DNA of 64,000 nucleotides from an uncultured Bacteroidia bacterium. GTDB taxonomy: Bacteria; Bacteroidota; Bacteroidia; Bacteroidales; F082. Below the pieces are notes generated by a model, which was given only the letters and a program-made list of their open reading frames with translations, ran no database searches and was not told where the DNA came from. The stretch is from NCBI GenBank assembly GCA_902767725.1, contig CACXIM010000012.1:1-64000 (forward strand). Reading direction: 5' to 3'. Position numbers and translations under genes: made by a program. Positions 41,050-50,732 of this stretch are shown here, one piece after another (within the stretch, counting starts at the first letter, position 1; each line of letters opens with the position of its first letter).

Positions 41050-44000
41050 ATGAGAATGAGGAATTTATACAAGAAAAGTGTATTGCTATTAATCCTGCTG
41101 TTTGCGGTGGGATGGACCGAAGCACAAACAAATTCAAGAGGAAATATTGGTGCACTTAACGGTGTGTTTTCTGTGAGTCAGAATACCCAAGTGTGCTTTT
41201 CAAAAGGCAATCTTCAATACAAAGCTTCAACTAACACTTGGCGTTTTGCCTTGAACCAATGGGATTTTGTAGGAGGCACTAATGGTGACACCGGAATAGA
41301 ACATGGTAATGTTTACGATAATGGAGTGAAGAGCAAAAACAATCTTATTTCCTCTACGTATGACGGGTGGATTGATCTATTCGGCTGGGGGACAAGTGGT
41401 TATAATCATGGAGCTGTCAATTATCAACCATGGGCAACTGAGAGTGATTGGGATTCTTTCATGAATTCAACTAATTATTATGCATACGGAAATAGTAACA
41501 ATGACTTAAACAGCTATTCAGGCAAAGCAGATTGGGGTTATAATGCCATCTCCAATGGTGGTGACCAGGAGAACCAGTGGCGCACGTTGACCAAAGATGA
41601 ATGGGTGTATTTAATCAATACCCGTTCTACTCCATCCGGTATCCGCTTTGTTCATGCAACTGTGAATGGTGTAATTGGTCTGATCCTATTGCCGGATAAT
41701 TGGGATAGTTCCATCTATACTTTAAATGACATCAATAATGGCGAGGCAAATGCAAGTGCAGAAAGCAATGTGTTAAATGTTGCCCAATGGAATGTGTTGG
41801 AAGATAATGGTGCAGTGTTTTTGCCAAGAAACGGTTTTTTATGGATGGAAACATATGCCGAAAACGAGTTTAATTATTGGTCAAGTACTCATTCAACCGA
41901 TGATGGAGGGGCCTATAATTTTACTTATAATGAGTTTGTTTTTCAAGCAGATGCATCATGGTTCCGGCCTGTTGGAATGGGCGTCCGTTTGGTAAAAAAT
42001 GCATCAACAGAGACATCTTATCTGATTAGAGCAATTCCAAATTCATCTTCTTTAGGGACGGTTGAAGGTTCAGGTACATATAACTTGGGTGAGACTTGTA
42101 CATTGACTGCCATACCCAATGAAGATTGCATTTTCATATCTTGGACCATTGATGGGGCGGTAGTTTCCGAGGAACCTGAAATTGTTTTCACGGTGAATCA
42201 TAACTTGTCTCTTGTGGCTAACTTCCAAGCCATTGTTCAATATACCCTCAACGTTTCAGCTAACCCAAGTTATGCAGGAAAAATAACAGGCGTGTTCGAT
42301 TTTGAAGACGGCAAGCAAGGTTGGACAGCCATTGACAATGACGGCGACGGTCATAATTGGATGTTAAGTTCACTTATGGGCCAAATCGAATGCCATTCTG
42401 GAAACGGCAGCCTGGTTTCTGCCAGTTCGGAAGATGAACCCATTACACCTGATAACTGGTTGGTTTCGCCTCCATTAGAGCTCGGTGGCTCTGTGTCGTT
42501 ATGGGCACGCGGACTTGACCCCGAGTATTTTGCTGAACATTTTGCTATCTATGTCTCCACCAACAGTAACAGTATTGATGATTTTACGCAAATCTCTGAG
42601 GAATTCATAGTAGGTAGTGAATATGTCCAGTATTCTGTCGACTTGAGTGCCTATTCTGGGATGGGATTTATTGCCATCCGACATTTCAATTGCACTGACA
42701 TGTATTACCTTGATATTGATGATATTACTATTGTTTCATCGGCGTTCTCAATGAAACACCAAGAAGGTAAAGCTTGTTCTTTTAGTGCTACACCCAGTGA
42801 AGGCCAAGAGTTCTACAATTGGACGGAGGACAGTGAGCTGGTTTCCACTGATGCCGAGTATTCATTTACAGTGACTTCAGATAGATCCTTGGTGGCCAAC
42901 TTTAGCGTGAACAATAATAGTTACGAGATTACTGCTACGGCTAGTCCAGAGGAAGGAGGTGGTGTGACTGGTGGCGGTACCTACATCCATGGTGCTATTT
43001 GCACGCTGACGGCCACTCCTAACGACGGTTTTGTATTCAGCTCATGGACCGAAGACGGTGAGTCGGTTTCGACCAATGCCATATATAGTTTCATGGCCAC
43101 ACAAGAACGCAATCTAGTAGCAGTGTTTTCGCCTCTATATACCATAACTGCAGCGGCTAATCCTGTTGAAGGTGGGTCTGTTTCCTTTGTTGGCATGACT
43201 GGTGACACCTATGATATCACAATTCACGATGTAACGAACACTAATGAATATGTGCCATTGTATGGTTATTATGCCGATGCTTGTTTGAAAAGCGAAATGG
43301 TTTATCCTGCTGCTGATTTAAGCGTTTTAGGCGGCAAAAGTATCACGAGTATCACATTCTATGCAACTCAGGACAATGTTAGCTGGGGCGCAGCCAACTT
43401 CAAAGTCTTTTTGAAAGAAGTCAATAGCACTTCTATCAGTGACTTCAGTGGCCCTGGTACCATTGTATATATGGGTCCGTTGAACATTAGTGGCCACCAA
43501 ATGACTGTCAATTTCAACACACCTTATTATTATAATGGAGGCAACCTACTTGTTGGAGTTTACAATACTGTCAATGGCAGCTTTGTCAGATCCAATTGGT
43601 ATGGTGAAACCGTGGATGGCTCTTCGGTGCAGGGCTATAGTTACAATGGTCTTGATGCTATTAGTCCTACACAACGAAACTTCCTGCCCAAGACCACTAT
43701 CACATATTTAGGTGATGTTGGTGGAACCGTGTATGTAGCCGGAGATACCTGCACAGTTCAGGCTCGCCCCATGGAAGGTTATGAGTTTGTCAACTGGACG
43801 GAGAATGGAGAAGAGGTTTCAACGGATATTGAGTATTCTTTTACTGTAACAGGAGATAGGAACTTGGTAGCCAATTTTGATGTGATACCTCTCTACACGA
43901 TAACGGCTTATCCTAATCCTGAAGAAGGTGGTAGCGTTGAAGGAGAAGGTGAGTGGTATAAAGGAGAGACCTGTACACTAATTGCTTATGCTAATGAGGG

Positions 44001-47000
44001 TTATCAGTTTGACAGTTGGAGGGAAAATGGAGAGGTTGTCAGTGAATCTCCTAGCTATACCTTTACGGTTCTTTCTGACAGAACGCTTGAGGCTTATTTT
44101 GTAGAGAGCCAATATTATATGTTTAGCTTAGCTACTACGCCTCAAGAAGGCGGCACGATTATGACAGGGCTATATACCGAAATTGAAACACCTTTTACTA
44201 CAGAAGAACCAGTAGAGGAACAAGACATCTCTATTGTCGCCAGAGCCAATGAGGGATGGCGCTTCGCGTATTGGACTTCGAACGATGAAGTGTTATCTGC
44301 CAATAATGTTTTCACCTTCCACCTTTCGGAGAATACGGACTTGGTGGCACATTTCGAGCAGTGCGAGGTGAACCCAGAAACTGATCCTGACCTCTTGAAC
44401 GGACGCTTCTCCATTAGTGGATGCACCACTGTTGGATTTGCCAAAGGTAATGTAATCGCTCAAATCCATATCGATACCATATATGATACTCCCATGCCTA
44501 CCAGCGCATCATGGCAATTTGCGGATACGCAGTATTACCGTCAGGAGTACGATGCTGACTATATTTCGGAAAATGGTATCGGAGAACTGTTGGCTGATGG
44601 CATGGATTTGGTGTGGGATGTTTACCGTTATTTGGGCGTTGTTGATATCGGTTGCTGGCATCAGCTTTCTGGTGCCGAGTGGGATTATCTTCTCAACCAG
44701 CGCGATATGGAAGTTCGTTACGCCTTTGCTGAAGTGAACGATGTGGTTGGTCTGTTGATTTTGCCTGATAATTGGAATATTTCTTATGTATTCGATTCAC
44801 CCAATACACCTGCTTCATACGAAACCAATATCATACCTTTAGACGATTGGGAATCCATTTTGGAACCTGCAGGTGCTTTGTTCCTTCCAGCCAATGGTGC
44901 CATAAACGGAAATAATATTTCATATATAGAGGACTTGGATGGGAGTGGTATTCCGGTGGGGTTCTATGGAAAAATGATTTTCCATCCCGTGATGGGAATT
45001 CTGAACGAGGAAACAACGCCTTCCATAGTAGAGGTGACGTCAGCAGCATATTTTTCCATGCGCTTGGCGCAAATTATGGACCAAGCCACATCGACGGTAA
45101 CGGCGTCAATAGAGCCAACCCAGACTGAGTATGGCATGGTTAGTGGCGGCGGTGATTTCTCTTGTGGCGATGAATGTACCGTTTTAGCTATGGCTAATGA
45201 TGGTTATGTGTTTCGCTATTGGCTTGATGGCACGGACGTGGTTTCGTTGGATGCCGAGTACACCTTTACCATAGAAGGCGATAGAAACCTCATCGCTGTA
45301 TTTGCTGATGAAAATGCAGTTTGTACCGTTGAGTTCGAATTAGTTAGCGGTATGAATGGCTTGCTTGGTTGGGGAGGAGAAGCTCTTCAATTGAACTTTG
45401 GTGACAATTCTCCATCAATTACATTGACAATACCAGCACCTGAAAATGATTGGAATGCTATTATGATTGCCTTGTCATCAGGTCAAAGTGTTGGTGTAAA
45501 TGACTTAAACCTAGCACAATCACGCATTTTTACTTTCCCCATTAATAAGGAGACTTCAGTGGAAATGACTTGGTTGGCGCCAAGTAATAATATGGGTATG
45601 AATATGTCTAATTCATTTACAGCTAGATATATAAATGGTGAAACCATTATTGAAAATGCTAAAAGCAGTGATTTGCCATCTACCTTCCAATGTAGATGCG
45701 ATGATGTTCTCTTGGTTGTGAATCCTGAAGAAGGTGGATATATTAACATAGAGGGAGCTCTTTCTATTGGAGAAACCGTTACTCTTACCGCAGTGGCCAA
45801 TTATGGCTACTCTTTTGTTAATTGGACTTTCAACGGAGTCGAAGTGAGTACTGAACCAACCTATAGCTTTATGATTACAGAAGCTGGTGATATGGTCGCA
45901 AACTTTGAATTGGACAGCTTCGAAATTACAGTAACATATACTCCTTTGGAAGGAGGTGTTGTTACCGGTGAAGGATTATATGAGTATGGAACGACCTGTA
46001 CAGTAACGGCTGAACCTGGCGAAGGATATTCATTCATGTATTGGACCGAAGATGGGAGTATCGTTTCAAACAATTCCAGTTATTCTTTCCAAGTTACAAG
46101 AGATCGTGATTTGGTTGCCTACTTCTCTTTGCCTTTAACCATTACGGTTGAAACCTATCCCTATGAAAGTGGTGTTGTAAACGATGGAGGTGTGTTTGAT
46201 TATGGTTCGATTTGTACTTTAATTGCTGAACCAAACAATGGCTATACTTTTAATTGTTGGACAGAGAATGGTACGATTGTATCAACGTCATCCACCTATT
46301 CTTTTCCTGTGACCCATGATTGTAATTTGATTGCCTGTTTTACAACTTCTAGTAATACAAGTATTTTATCTGGCCTGTTCTCTGTGAGTGAAAATGGTAG
46401 GGTCAACTTCTCTCAAGGTAACTTGCAGTATAAGGCGAGTACACATACATGGCGCTTTGCTACTAACCAATATGATTTCATTGGTAATGGTAACAGCAAC
46501 ATATCTAGTAACTATAGCGATTGGATCGATCTTTTCGGATGGGGTACTAGCAACTTTAACCATGGTGCGGTGTGTTATCAGCCATGGAGTACCAGCACGA
46601 CTTATAGTGACTATTACGCCTATGGCAGCGATACCTATAACTTGTTTGATCAAACTGGACAAGCTGATTGGGGCTGCAATGCCATCAACAATGGTGGTAA
46701 TACAGCAAACAGCAGTTTAAGGACATTGACCCATGAAGAATGGCTATACGTATTATACTCTCGAAACACCACAAGCGGCATTCGCTTCGCGAAGGCAAAG
46801 GTAAACGATGTGAATGGGATGATTCTTTTACCAGATGATTGGAAGTCAAGTATATATAGATTAAATAATACAAACAATAACTCGTCTAGTTGTGATGGTA
46901 ATGTGATTACAGCTGAGATTTGGTCTAGTATATTTGAGGCTAACGGTGCGGTGTTTTTGCCTGCTGCGGGAGAGCGTTACGGAACTACTGTAAGAGACGT

Positions 47001-50000
47001 GGGAAGTGATGGTTGTTATTGGTCTGCATCGTATCAAGACAGCAACTATGCTTGGCGTTTAGCTTTCGTAAGTAATGCCAATACTTTCCCGACAATAGCC
47101 ATTTCTCGTAATACTGGTCAAAGTGTTCGTTTAGTCAGTTCATTGCTCTCGATTTCTGCTTCTCCTAATTTGGATGAAAGAGGCTCAATTACAGGTAGGT
47201 TAGGTGAGTATATGTACGGTAGTACTTGCTCGCTATCAGCTACAGCCAATGAAGGATTCACCTTCATGAATTGGACGGAGAACGGAGTGGTGGTTTCCAC
47301 GGCATCCACCTATTCATTTGTCGTCACCCAAGAGCGTGAACTTGTTGCGAATTTCCAAGCACCGCTTAGTATAACTGCAATCATCACACCAGAAGAGAGT
47401 GGCTCGGTCACGGGAATTGGCTTATACGACTTTAATTCAGAATGCACATTGACCGCTATACCCAACGAAGGCTATGTTTTTAGTGGTTGGACTGAAAACG
47501 GACAATTGGTTTCAACTGAAGAGGTCTATGTGTTTACAGTTACTACCAACCGTTCCTTAGTGGCCAATTTTGGTCGTCTCATTACCGTTATGGCGAATCC
47601 ATCGGAAGGAGGCACTGTTCAAGGAGCAGGTATTTATTCTGATGGTGACGAATGCATCTTGACAGCTTCTGCCAATACTGGTTACGATTTTATTAATTGG
47701 ACATCTAGTGGTGTAGAGGTTAGTACAAGTTCCTCTTACTCTTTCATAGTTACGCAAAATAACAACTACGTCGCTAATTTTGAATTAAAGAATTACGAAA
47801 TAACTGCCATTTCGAATCCTGAAATTGGTGGTGTTGTGACAGGTATGGGTAACTATAGCCATGGGGCACAATGTACACTGACGGCCATCCCTAATGAAAA
47901 CTACAACTTTTTGAATTGGACAGAAAATGGTACATTGGTTTCCACTAATTCCAGCTATACCTTCTCGGCATCAAGAGATAGAGCTTTGGTGGCTAATTTC
48001 ATTCGTACATTCACTATCACAGCATCATCTTCCCCATTAGAAGGAGGTGTAATAAGTAGTGAGTATTTCTATGATGATGGTAATTATGTGTCGAGTCTTG
48101 GAGCTACAGGAGGAAGACAAATATGGTGGGGCATAAAGTTACCGGCAGGCTCTTATTTAGGCAACACACTTACTAAAGTATCGGCATTTGATGCTGTGTC
48201 AATGACGGGGACAGTGACGATTTATAACGACGGTGAAGATGCTCCTGCCAATCCGGTGGGTAGTATGGACGTGACCTTTACTGATTGTCGTAGTTTTGTT
48301 GATTTCATATTTGAGAGTCCGCTCTTCATAGATACGTCAAAAAATGTATGGATTGTTTTCTGCTCTGCCGAGGGTATTTCATATCCAATACCATGTTGCA
48401 GAAATACAGGTGATAAAAATGGGCGTTGGGTCTCTTTAGATGGAACGACATGGAATGATATTGTTGAAATATCCTCCTATTGGTATACGTTTATGGTTAG
48501 AGCTACTTTCGAGGCTACTCAGTTAGAGGGAATCATGGCTGAAGGAGCTACCTGTACCATGACTGCCTTACCCAACGAAGGCTATGGCTTTAGCGAATGG
48601 ACCGAGAATGGCGAGACCGTTTCGACTGATGCCACTTATAGCTTCACGGTAACGGGTGATCGTAACCTTGAAGCTATCTTCTTGCCTGTTTATGTCATCA
48701 ATGCAGAGGCTTATCCACAAGAGGGTGGTTACGTAACAGGTGCTGGTACCTTCTTTGGAGGCGAGACTTGTTCATTAACCGCGACACCTGCAGAAGGCTA
48801 CAGGTTTAATTATTGGACAGAGAATGGCTCTGTTGTTTACAGAATGAATAATTATCAGTTCATCGTAACAGGCAATAGAAACTTGGAAGCCGATTTCAGT
48901 CTTAAGACTTATTCTATCACTACCACGGCAAATCCTGCAGAAGGCGGCACTGTGGAAGGTGGCGGCACTTATACACATGGAACGGAATGCTACCTATGGG
49001 CTTACCCCAATGAAGGTTATACCTTTAGTAATTGGACGCTGAACGGCGAAGTGGTGTCTACCGATGATTGGTTTGTATTCATTGTAACATCCGCCGGTGA
49101 TTATGTGGCCAATTTCATACCAATCAGTTATGAGATTACCGCTAATGCCAATCCTGTGGAAGGCGGCACGGTGACCGGCGCTGGCAATTACGATCATGGT
49201 ACGGAATGCACACTGACTGCCACGGCCCAAGTGGGTTATACCTTCGTCAACTGGACCTTGGACGGCGTTGAAGTAAGCGCCTATCCGACCTATACCTTCA
49301 CGGTATATGGAGATGCAACGTATGTGGCCAACTTCAGTTTGAACCTCTATGAGATTACCGCCATCGCCAACCCGGTTGAAGGCGGCACCATCACAGGCGC
49401 AGGCAACTATTACCACGGTTCAGGATGTGCCTTGACTGCCACGCCGAACGAAGGCTACACCTTCATGTATTGGTCGGAAGGCGGCAATATGGTTTCCTAT
49501 GAGGCAAACTATAGCTTTGTCGCTACAGGTGACCGCGCTCTGGTGGCACACTTTGCAGCAAACGAACAAACCCTCAGCTTGAATCCTGGCTGGACCTGGC
49601 TCTCATCCTATATTGAGATGGAGGACAACGACGGCCTCGGTATGTTGGAGAATGGCCTGAACCCGAATGGCGTGATGATCAAGTCGCAACGCGATGGTTT
49701 CGTGTCTTACGCCAATGAAATGTGGATGGGTACCTTGGAGAACATCACCAACGAGAAGATGTATCTCGTCAACACCAATGAGGTTTCCGATGTCACCTTC
49801 ACGGGCCCCGTAGCCAATATGATGAACCATCCCATCACCTTGAATCACAACTGGACATGGATAGGATATCCTTCGCCATTCGCATTGGATATCAACGAGG
49901 CCTTGGCCAACCTGAACGCCTCCGAGGGTGATGTGGTGAAATCGCAGTCAAGCTTTGCCACCTATAGCGTGAACGACGGCTGGTTTGGTTTGCTTAACCA

Positions 50001-50718
50001 ACTGGAGCCTGGTATGGGACTCATGTATCAGTCGCACAACAGTCAACCTGTCACCTTTAATTATGGTGTAGGCATGAGCCGTTCGCTGAAGGCCAACGTT
50101 ACCGCCGAGAACAACCACTGGGTGCCCGATATCCATGCTTATCCGAACAACATGAGCATCATGGCCGTAGTGGAACTCAATGGCGAGGAGCTGCAAGACG
50201 AGCGTTATGAGCTGGCAGTCTTCAATGGCAGCGAATGCCGAGGCAGTGCACGTCTGGCTTATGTGCCCTCTTTGCGTCGTTATGTCGCCTTCTTAACGGT
50301 GACAGGTGAGGATGACGTAGATCTTTATCTAGCGTTGTACGATACGATGACGGGTAAAGCCTATTACAACACGACAGATTGCCCGAACTTTGAGGCCAAT
50401 GCGGTGTTGGGTAGCCTTAGCATGCCATTCGTGGCTCGCTTTGGTGGTACTACCGATGTGGATGAATGGGATGCCCCGAACATTGAGCTTTATCCCAACC
50501 CTGTGGTGGCTGGTCATCTCTTCCAGATGGAGATGCCTGCCGAGTGCCAAGGTGCTCGGGTGAGCATCGTCAATGCCTTAGGTGCGGTGATTTCGACCAC
50601 CGATGTGTATGACGAACCTGTCACCCTGCGCGCTCCGGCCGTTCCTGGCGTCTATTCGGTGAGAATCGTGACCGACAAGCAAGGTACCTTTACCAGAAAA
50701 CTGATTGTAAATAAATAA
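41050..50718 (+). CDS. Giant T9SS surface protein with InlB-type repeats and FISUMP-like domains
   Basis: 3222 residues from ATG 41050. Signal peptide to about residue 25. FISUMP-like domains at about 35-317, 1113-1347 and 1770-2033. I count about 19 beta repeats of ~70 residues (pattern EGGxVTGxGxYxxG, CTLTAxPNEGYxFxxWTENG, then YSFTVTxDRxLVANF), like divergent InlB B-repeats of Listeria-Bacteroides type. Three repeats are split at the same loop by large inserted domains: a cleaved-adhesin-like domain (414-567), and two others at about 715-892 and 2333-2493. The C-terminal part has a Trp-rich module (2838-3010, GWTWLSSYIEM), a GSECRGS module (3019-3130) and a T9SS sorting domain (3143-3222). 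Probably a long surface adhesin. First gene of a five-gene operon. Confidence 0.85.
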   Translation: MRMRNLYKKSVLLLILLFAVGWTEAQTNSRGNIGALNGVFSVSQNTQVCFSKGNLQYKASTNTWRFALNQWDFVGGTNGDTGIEHGNVYDNGVKSKNNLISSTYDGWIDLFGWGTSGYNHGAVNYQPWATESDWDSFMNSTNYYAYGNSNNDLNSYSGKADWGYNAISNGGDQENQWRTLTKDEWVYLINTRSTPSGIRFVHATVNGVIGLILLPDNWDSSIYTLNDINNGEANASAESNVLNVAQWNVLEDNGAVFLPRNGFLWMETYAENEFNYWSSTHSTDDGGAYNFTYNEFVFQADASWFRPVGMGVRLVKNASTETSYLIRAIPNSSSLGTVEGSGTYNLGETCTLTAIPNEDCIFISWTIDGAVVSEEPEIVFTVNHNLSLVANFQAIVQYTLNVSANPSYAGKITGVFDFEDGKQGWTAIDNDGDGHNWMLSSLMGQIECHSGNGSLVSASSEDEPITPDNWLVSPPLELGGSVSLWARGLDPEYFAEHFAIYVSTNSNSIDDFTQISEEFIVGSEYVQYSVDLSAYSGMGFIAIRHFNCTDMYYLDIDDITIVSSAFSMKHQEGKACSFSATPSEGQEFYNWTEDSELVSTDAEYSFTVTSDRSLVANFSVNNNSYEITATASPEEGGGVTGGGTYIHGAICTLTATPNDGFVFSSWTEDGESVSTNAIYSFMATQERNLVAVFSPLYTITAAANPVEGGSVSFVGMTGDTYDITIHDVTNTNEYVPLYGYYADACLKSEMVYPAADLSVLGGKSITSITFYATQDNVSWGAANFKVFLKEVNSTSISDFSGPGTIVYMGPLNISGHQMTVNFNTPYYYNGGNLLVGVYNTVNGSFVRSNWYGETVDGSSVQGYSYNGLDAISPTQRNFLPKTTITYLGDVGGTVYVAGDTCTVQARPMEGYEFVNWTENGEEVSTDIEYSFTVTGDRNLVANFDVIPLYTITAYPNPEEGGSVEGEGEWYKGETCTLIAYANEGYQFDSWRENGEVVSESPSYTFTVLSDRTLEAYFVESQYYMFSLATTPQEGGTIMTGLYTEIETPFTTEEPVEEQDISIVARANEGWRFAYWTSNDEVLSANNVFTFHLSENTDLVAHFEQCEVNPETDPDLLNGRFSISGCTTVGFAKGNVIAQIHIDTIYDTPMPTSASWQFADTQYYRQEYDADYISENGIGELLADGMDLVWDVYRYLGVVDIGCWHQLSGAEWDYLLNQRDMEVRYAFAEVNDVVGLLILPDNWNISYVFDSPNTPASYETNIIPLDDWESILEPAGALFLPANGAINGNNISYIEDLDGSGIPVGFYGKMIFHPVMGILNEETTPSIVEVTSAAYFSMRLAQIMDQATSTVTASIEPTQTEYGMVSGGGDFSCGDECTVLAMANDGYVFRYWLDGTDVVSLDAEYTFTIEGDRNLIAVFADENAVCTVEFELVSGMNGLLGWGGEALQLNFGDNSPSITLTIPAPENDWNAIMIALSSGQSVGVNDLNLAQSRIFTFPINKETSVEMTWLAPSNNMGMNMSNSFTARYINGETIIENAKSSDLPSTFQCRCDDVLLVVNPEEGGYINIEGALSIGETVTLTAVANYGYSFVNWTFNGVEVSTEPTYSFMITEAGDMVANFELDSFEITVTYTPLEGGVVTGEGLYEYGTTCTVTAEPGEGYSFMYWTEDGSIVSNNSSYSFQVTRDRDLVAYFSLPLTITVETYPYESGVVNDGGVFDYGSICTLIAEPNNGYTFNCWTENGTIVSTSSTYSFPVTHDCNLIACFTTSSNTSILSGLFSVSENGRVNFSQGNLQYKASTHTWRFATNQYDFIGNGNSNISSNYSDWIDLFGWGTSNFNHGAVCYQPWSTSTTYSDYYAYGSDTYNLFDQTGQADWGCNAINNGGNTANSSLRTLTHEEWLYVLYSRNTTSGIRFAKAKVNDVNGMILLPDDWKSSIYRLNNTNNNSSSCDGNVITAEIWSSIFEANGAVFLPAAGERYGTTVRDVGSDGCYWSASYQDSNYAWRLAFVSNANTFPTIAISRNTGQSVRLVSSLLSISASPNLDERGSITGRLGEYMYGSTCSLSATANEGFTFMNWTENGVVVSTASTYSFVVTQERELVANFQAPLSITAIITPEESGSVTGIGLYDFNSECTLTAIPNEGYVFSGWTENGQLVSTEEVYVFTVTTNRSLVANFGRLITVMANPSEGGTVQGAGIYSDGDECILTASANTGYDFINWTSSGVEVSTSSSYSFIVTQNNNYVANFELKNYEITAISNPEIGGVVTGMGNYSHGAQCTLTAIPNENYNFLNWTENGTLVSTNSSYTFSASRDRALVANFIRTFTITASSSPLEGGVISSEYFYDDGNYVSSLGATGGRQIWWGIKLPAGSYLGNTLTKVSAFDAVSMTGTVTIYNDGEDAPANPVGSMDVTFTDCRSFVDFIFESPLFIDTSKNVWIVFCSAEGISYPIPCCRNTGDKNGRWVSLDGTTWNDIVEISSYWYTFMVRATFEATQLEGIMAEGATCTMTALPNEGYGFSEWTENGETVSTDATYSFTVTGDRNLEAIFLPVYVINAEAYPQEGGYVTGAGTFFGGETCSLTATPAEGYRFNYWTENGSVVYRMNNYQFIVTGNRNLEADFSLKTYSITTTANPAEGGTVEGGGTYTHGTECYLWAYPNEGYTFSNWTLNGEVVSTDDWFVFIVTSAGDYVANFIPISYEITANANPVEGGTVTGAGNYDHGTECTLTATAQVGYTFVNWTLDGVEVSAYPTYTFTVYGDATYVANFSLNLYEITAIANPVEGGTITGAGNYYHGSGCALTATPNEGYTFMYWSEGGNMVSYEANYSFVATGDRALVAHFAANEQTLSLNPGWTWLSSYIEMEDNDGLGMLENGLNPNGVMIKSQRDGFVSYANEMWMGTLENITNEKMYLVNTNEVSDVTFTGPVANMMNHPITLNHNWTWIGYPSPFALDINEALANLNASEGDVVKSQSSFATYSVNDGWFGLLNQLEPGMGLMYQSHNSQPVTFNYGVGMSRSLKANVTAENNHWVPDIHAYPNNMSIMAVVELNGEELQDERYELAVFNGSECRGSARLAYVPSLRRYVAFLTVTGEDDVDLYLALYDTMTGKAYYNTTDCPNFEANAVLGSLSMPFVARFGGTTDVDEWDAPNIELYPNPVVAGHLFQMEMPAECQGARVSIVNALGAVISTTDVYDEPVTLRAPAVPGVYSVRIVTDKQGTFTRKLIVNK

Positions 50719-50732
50719 ATACCCTATAAGAG

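Noticed and set aside
41050..49560. CRISPR array or DNA tandem repeat in the giant gene
   Set aside because: The repeats are conserved as protein but diverged as DNA, in frame, about 210 bp long and without spacers.
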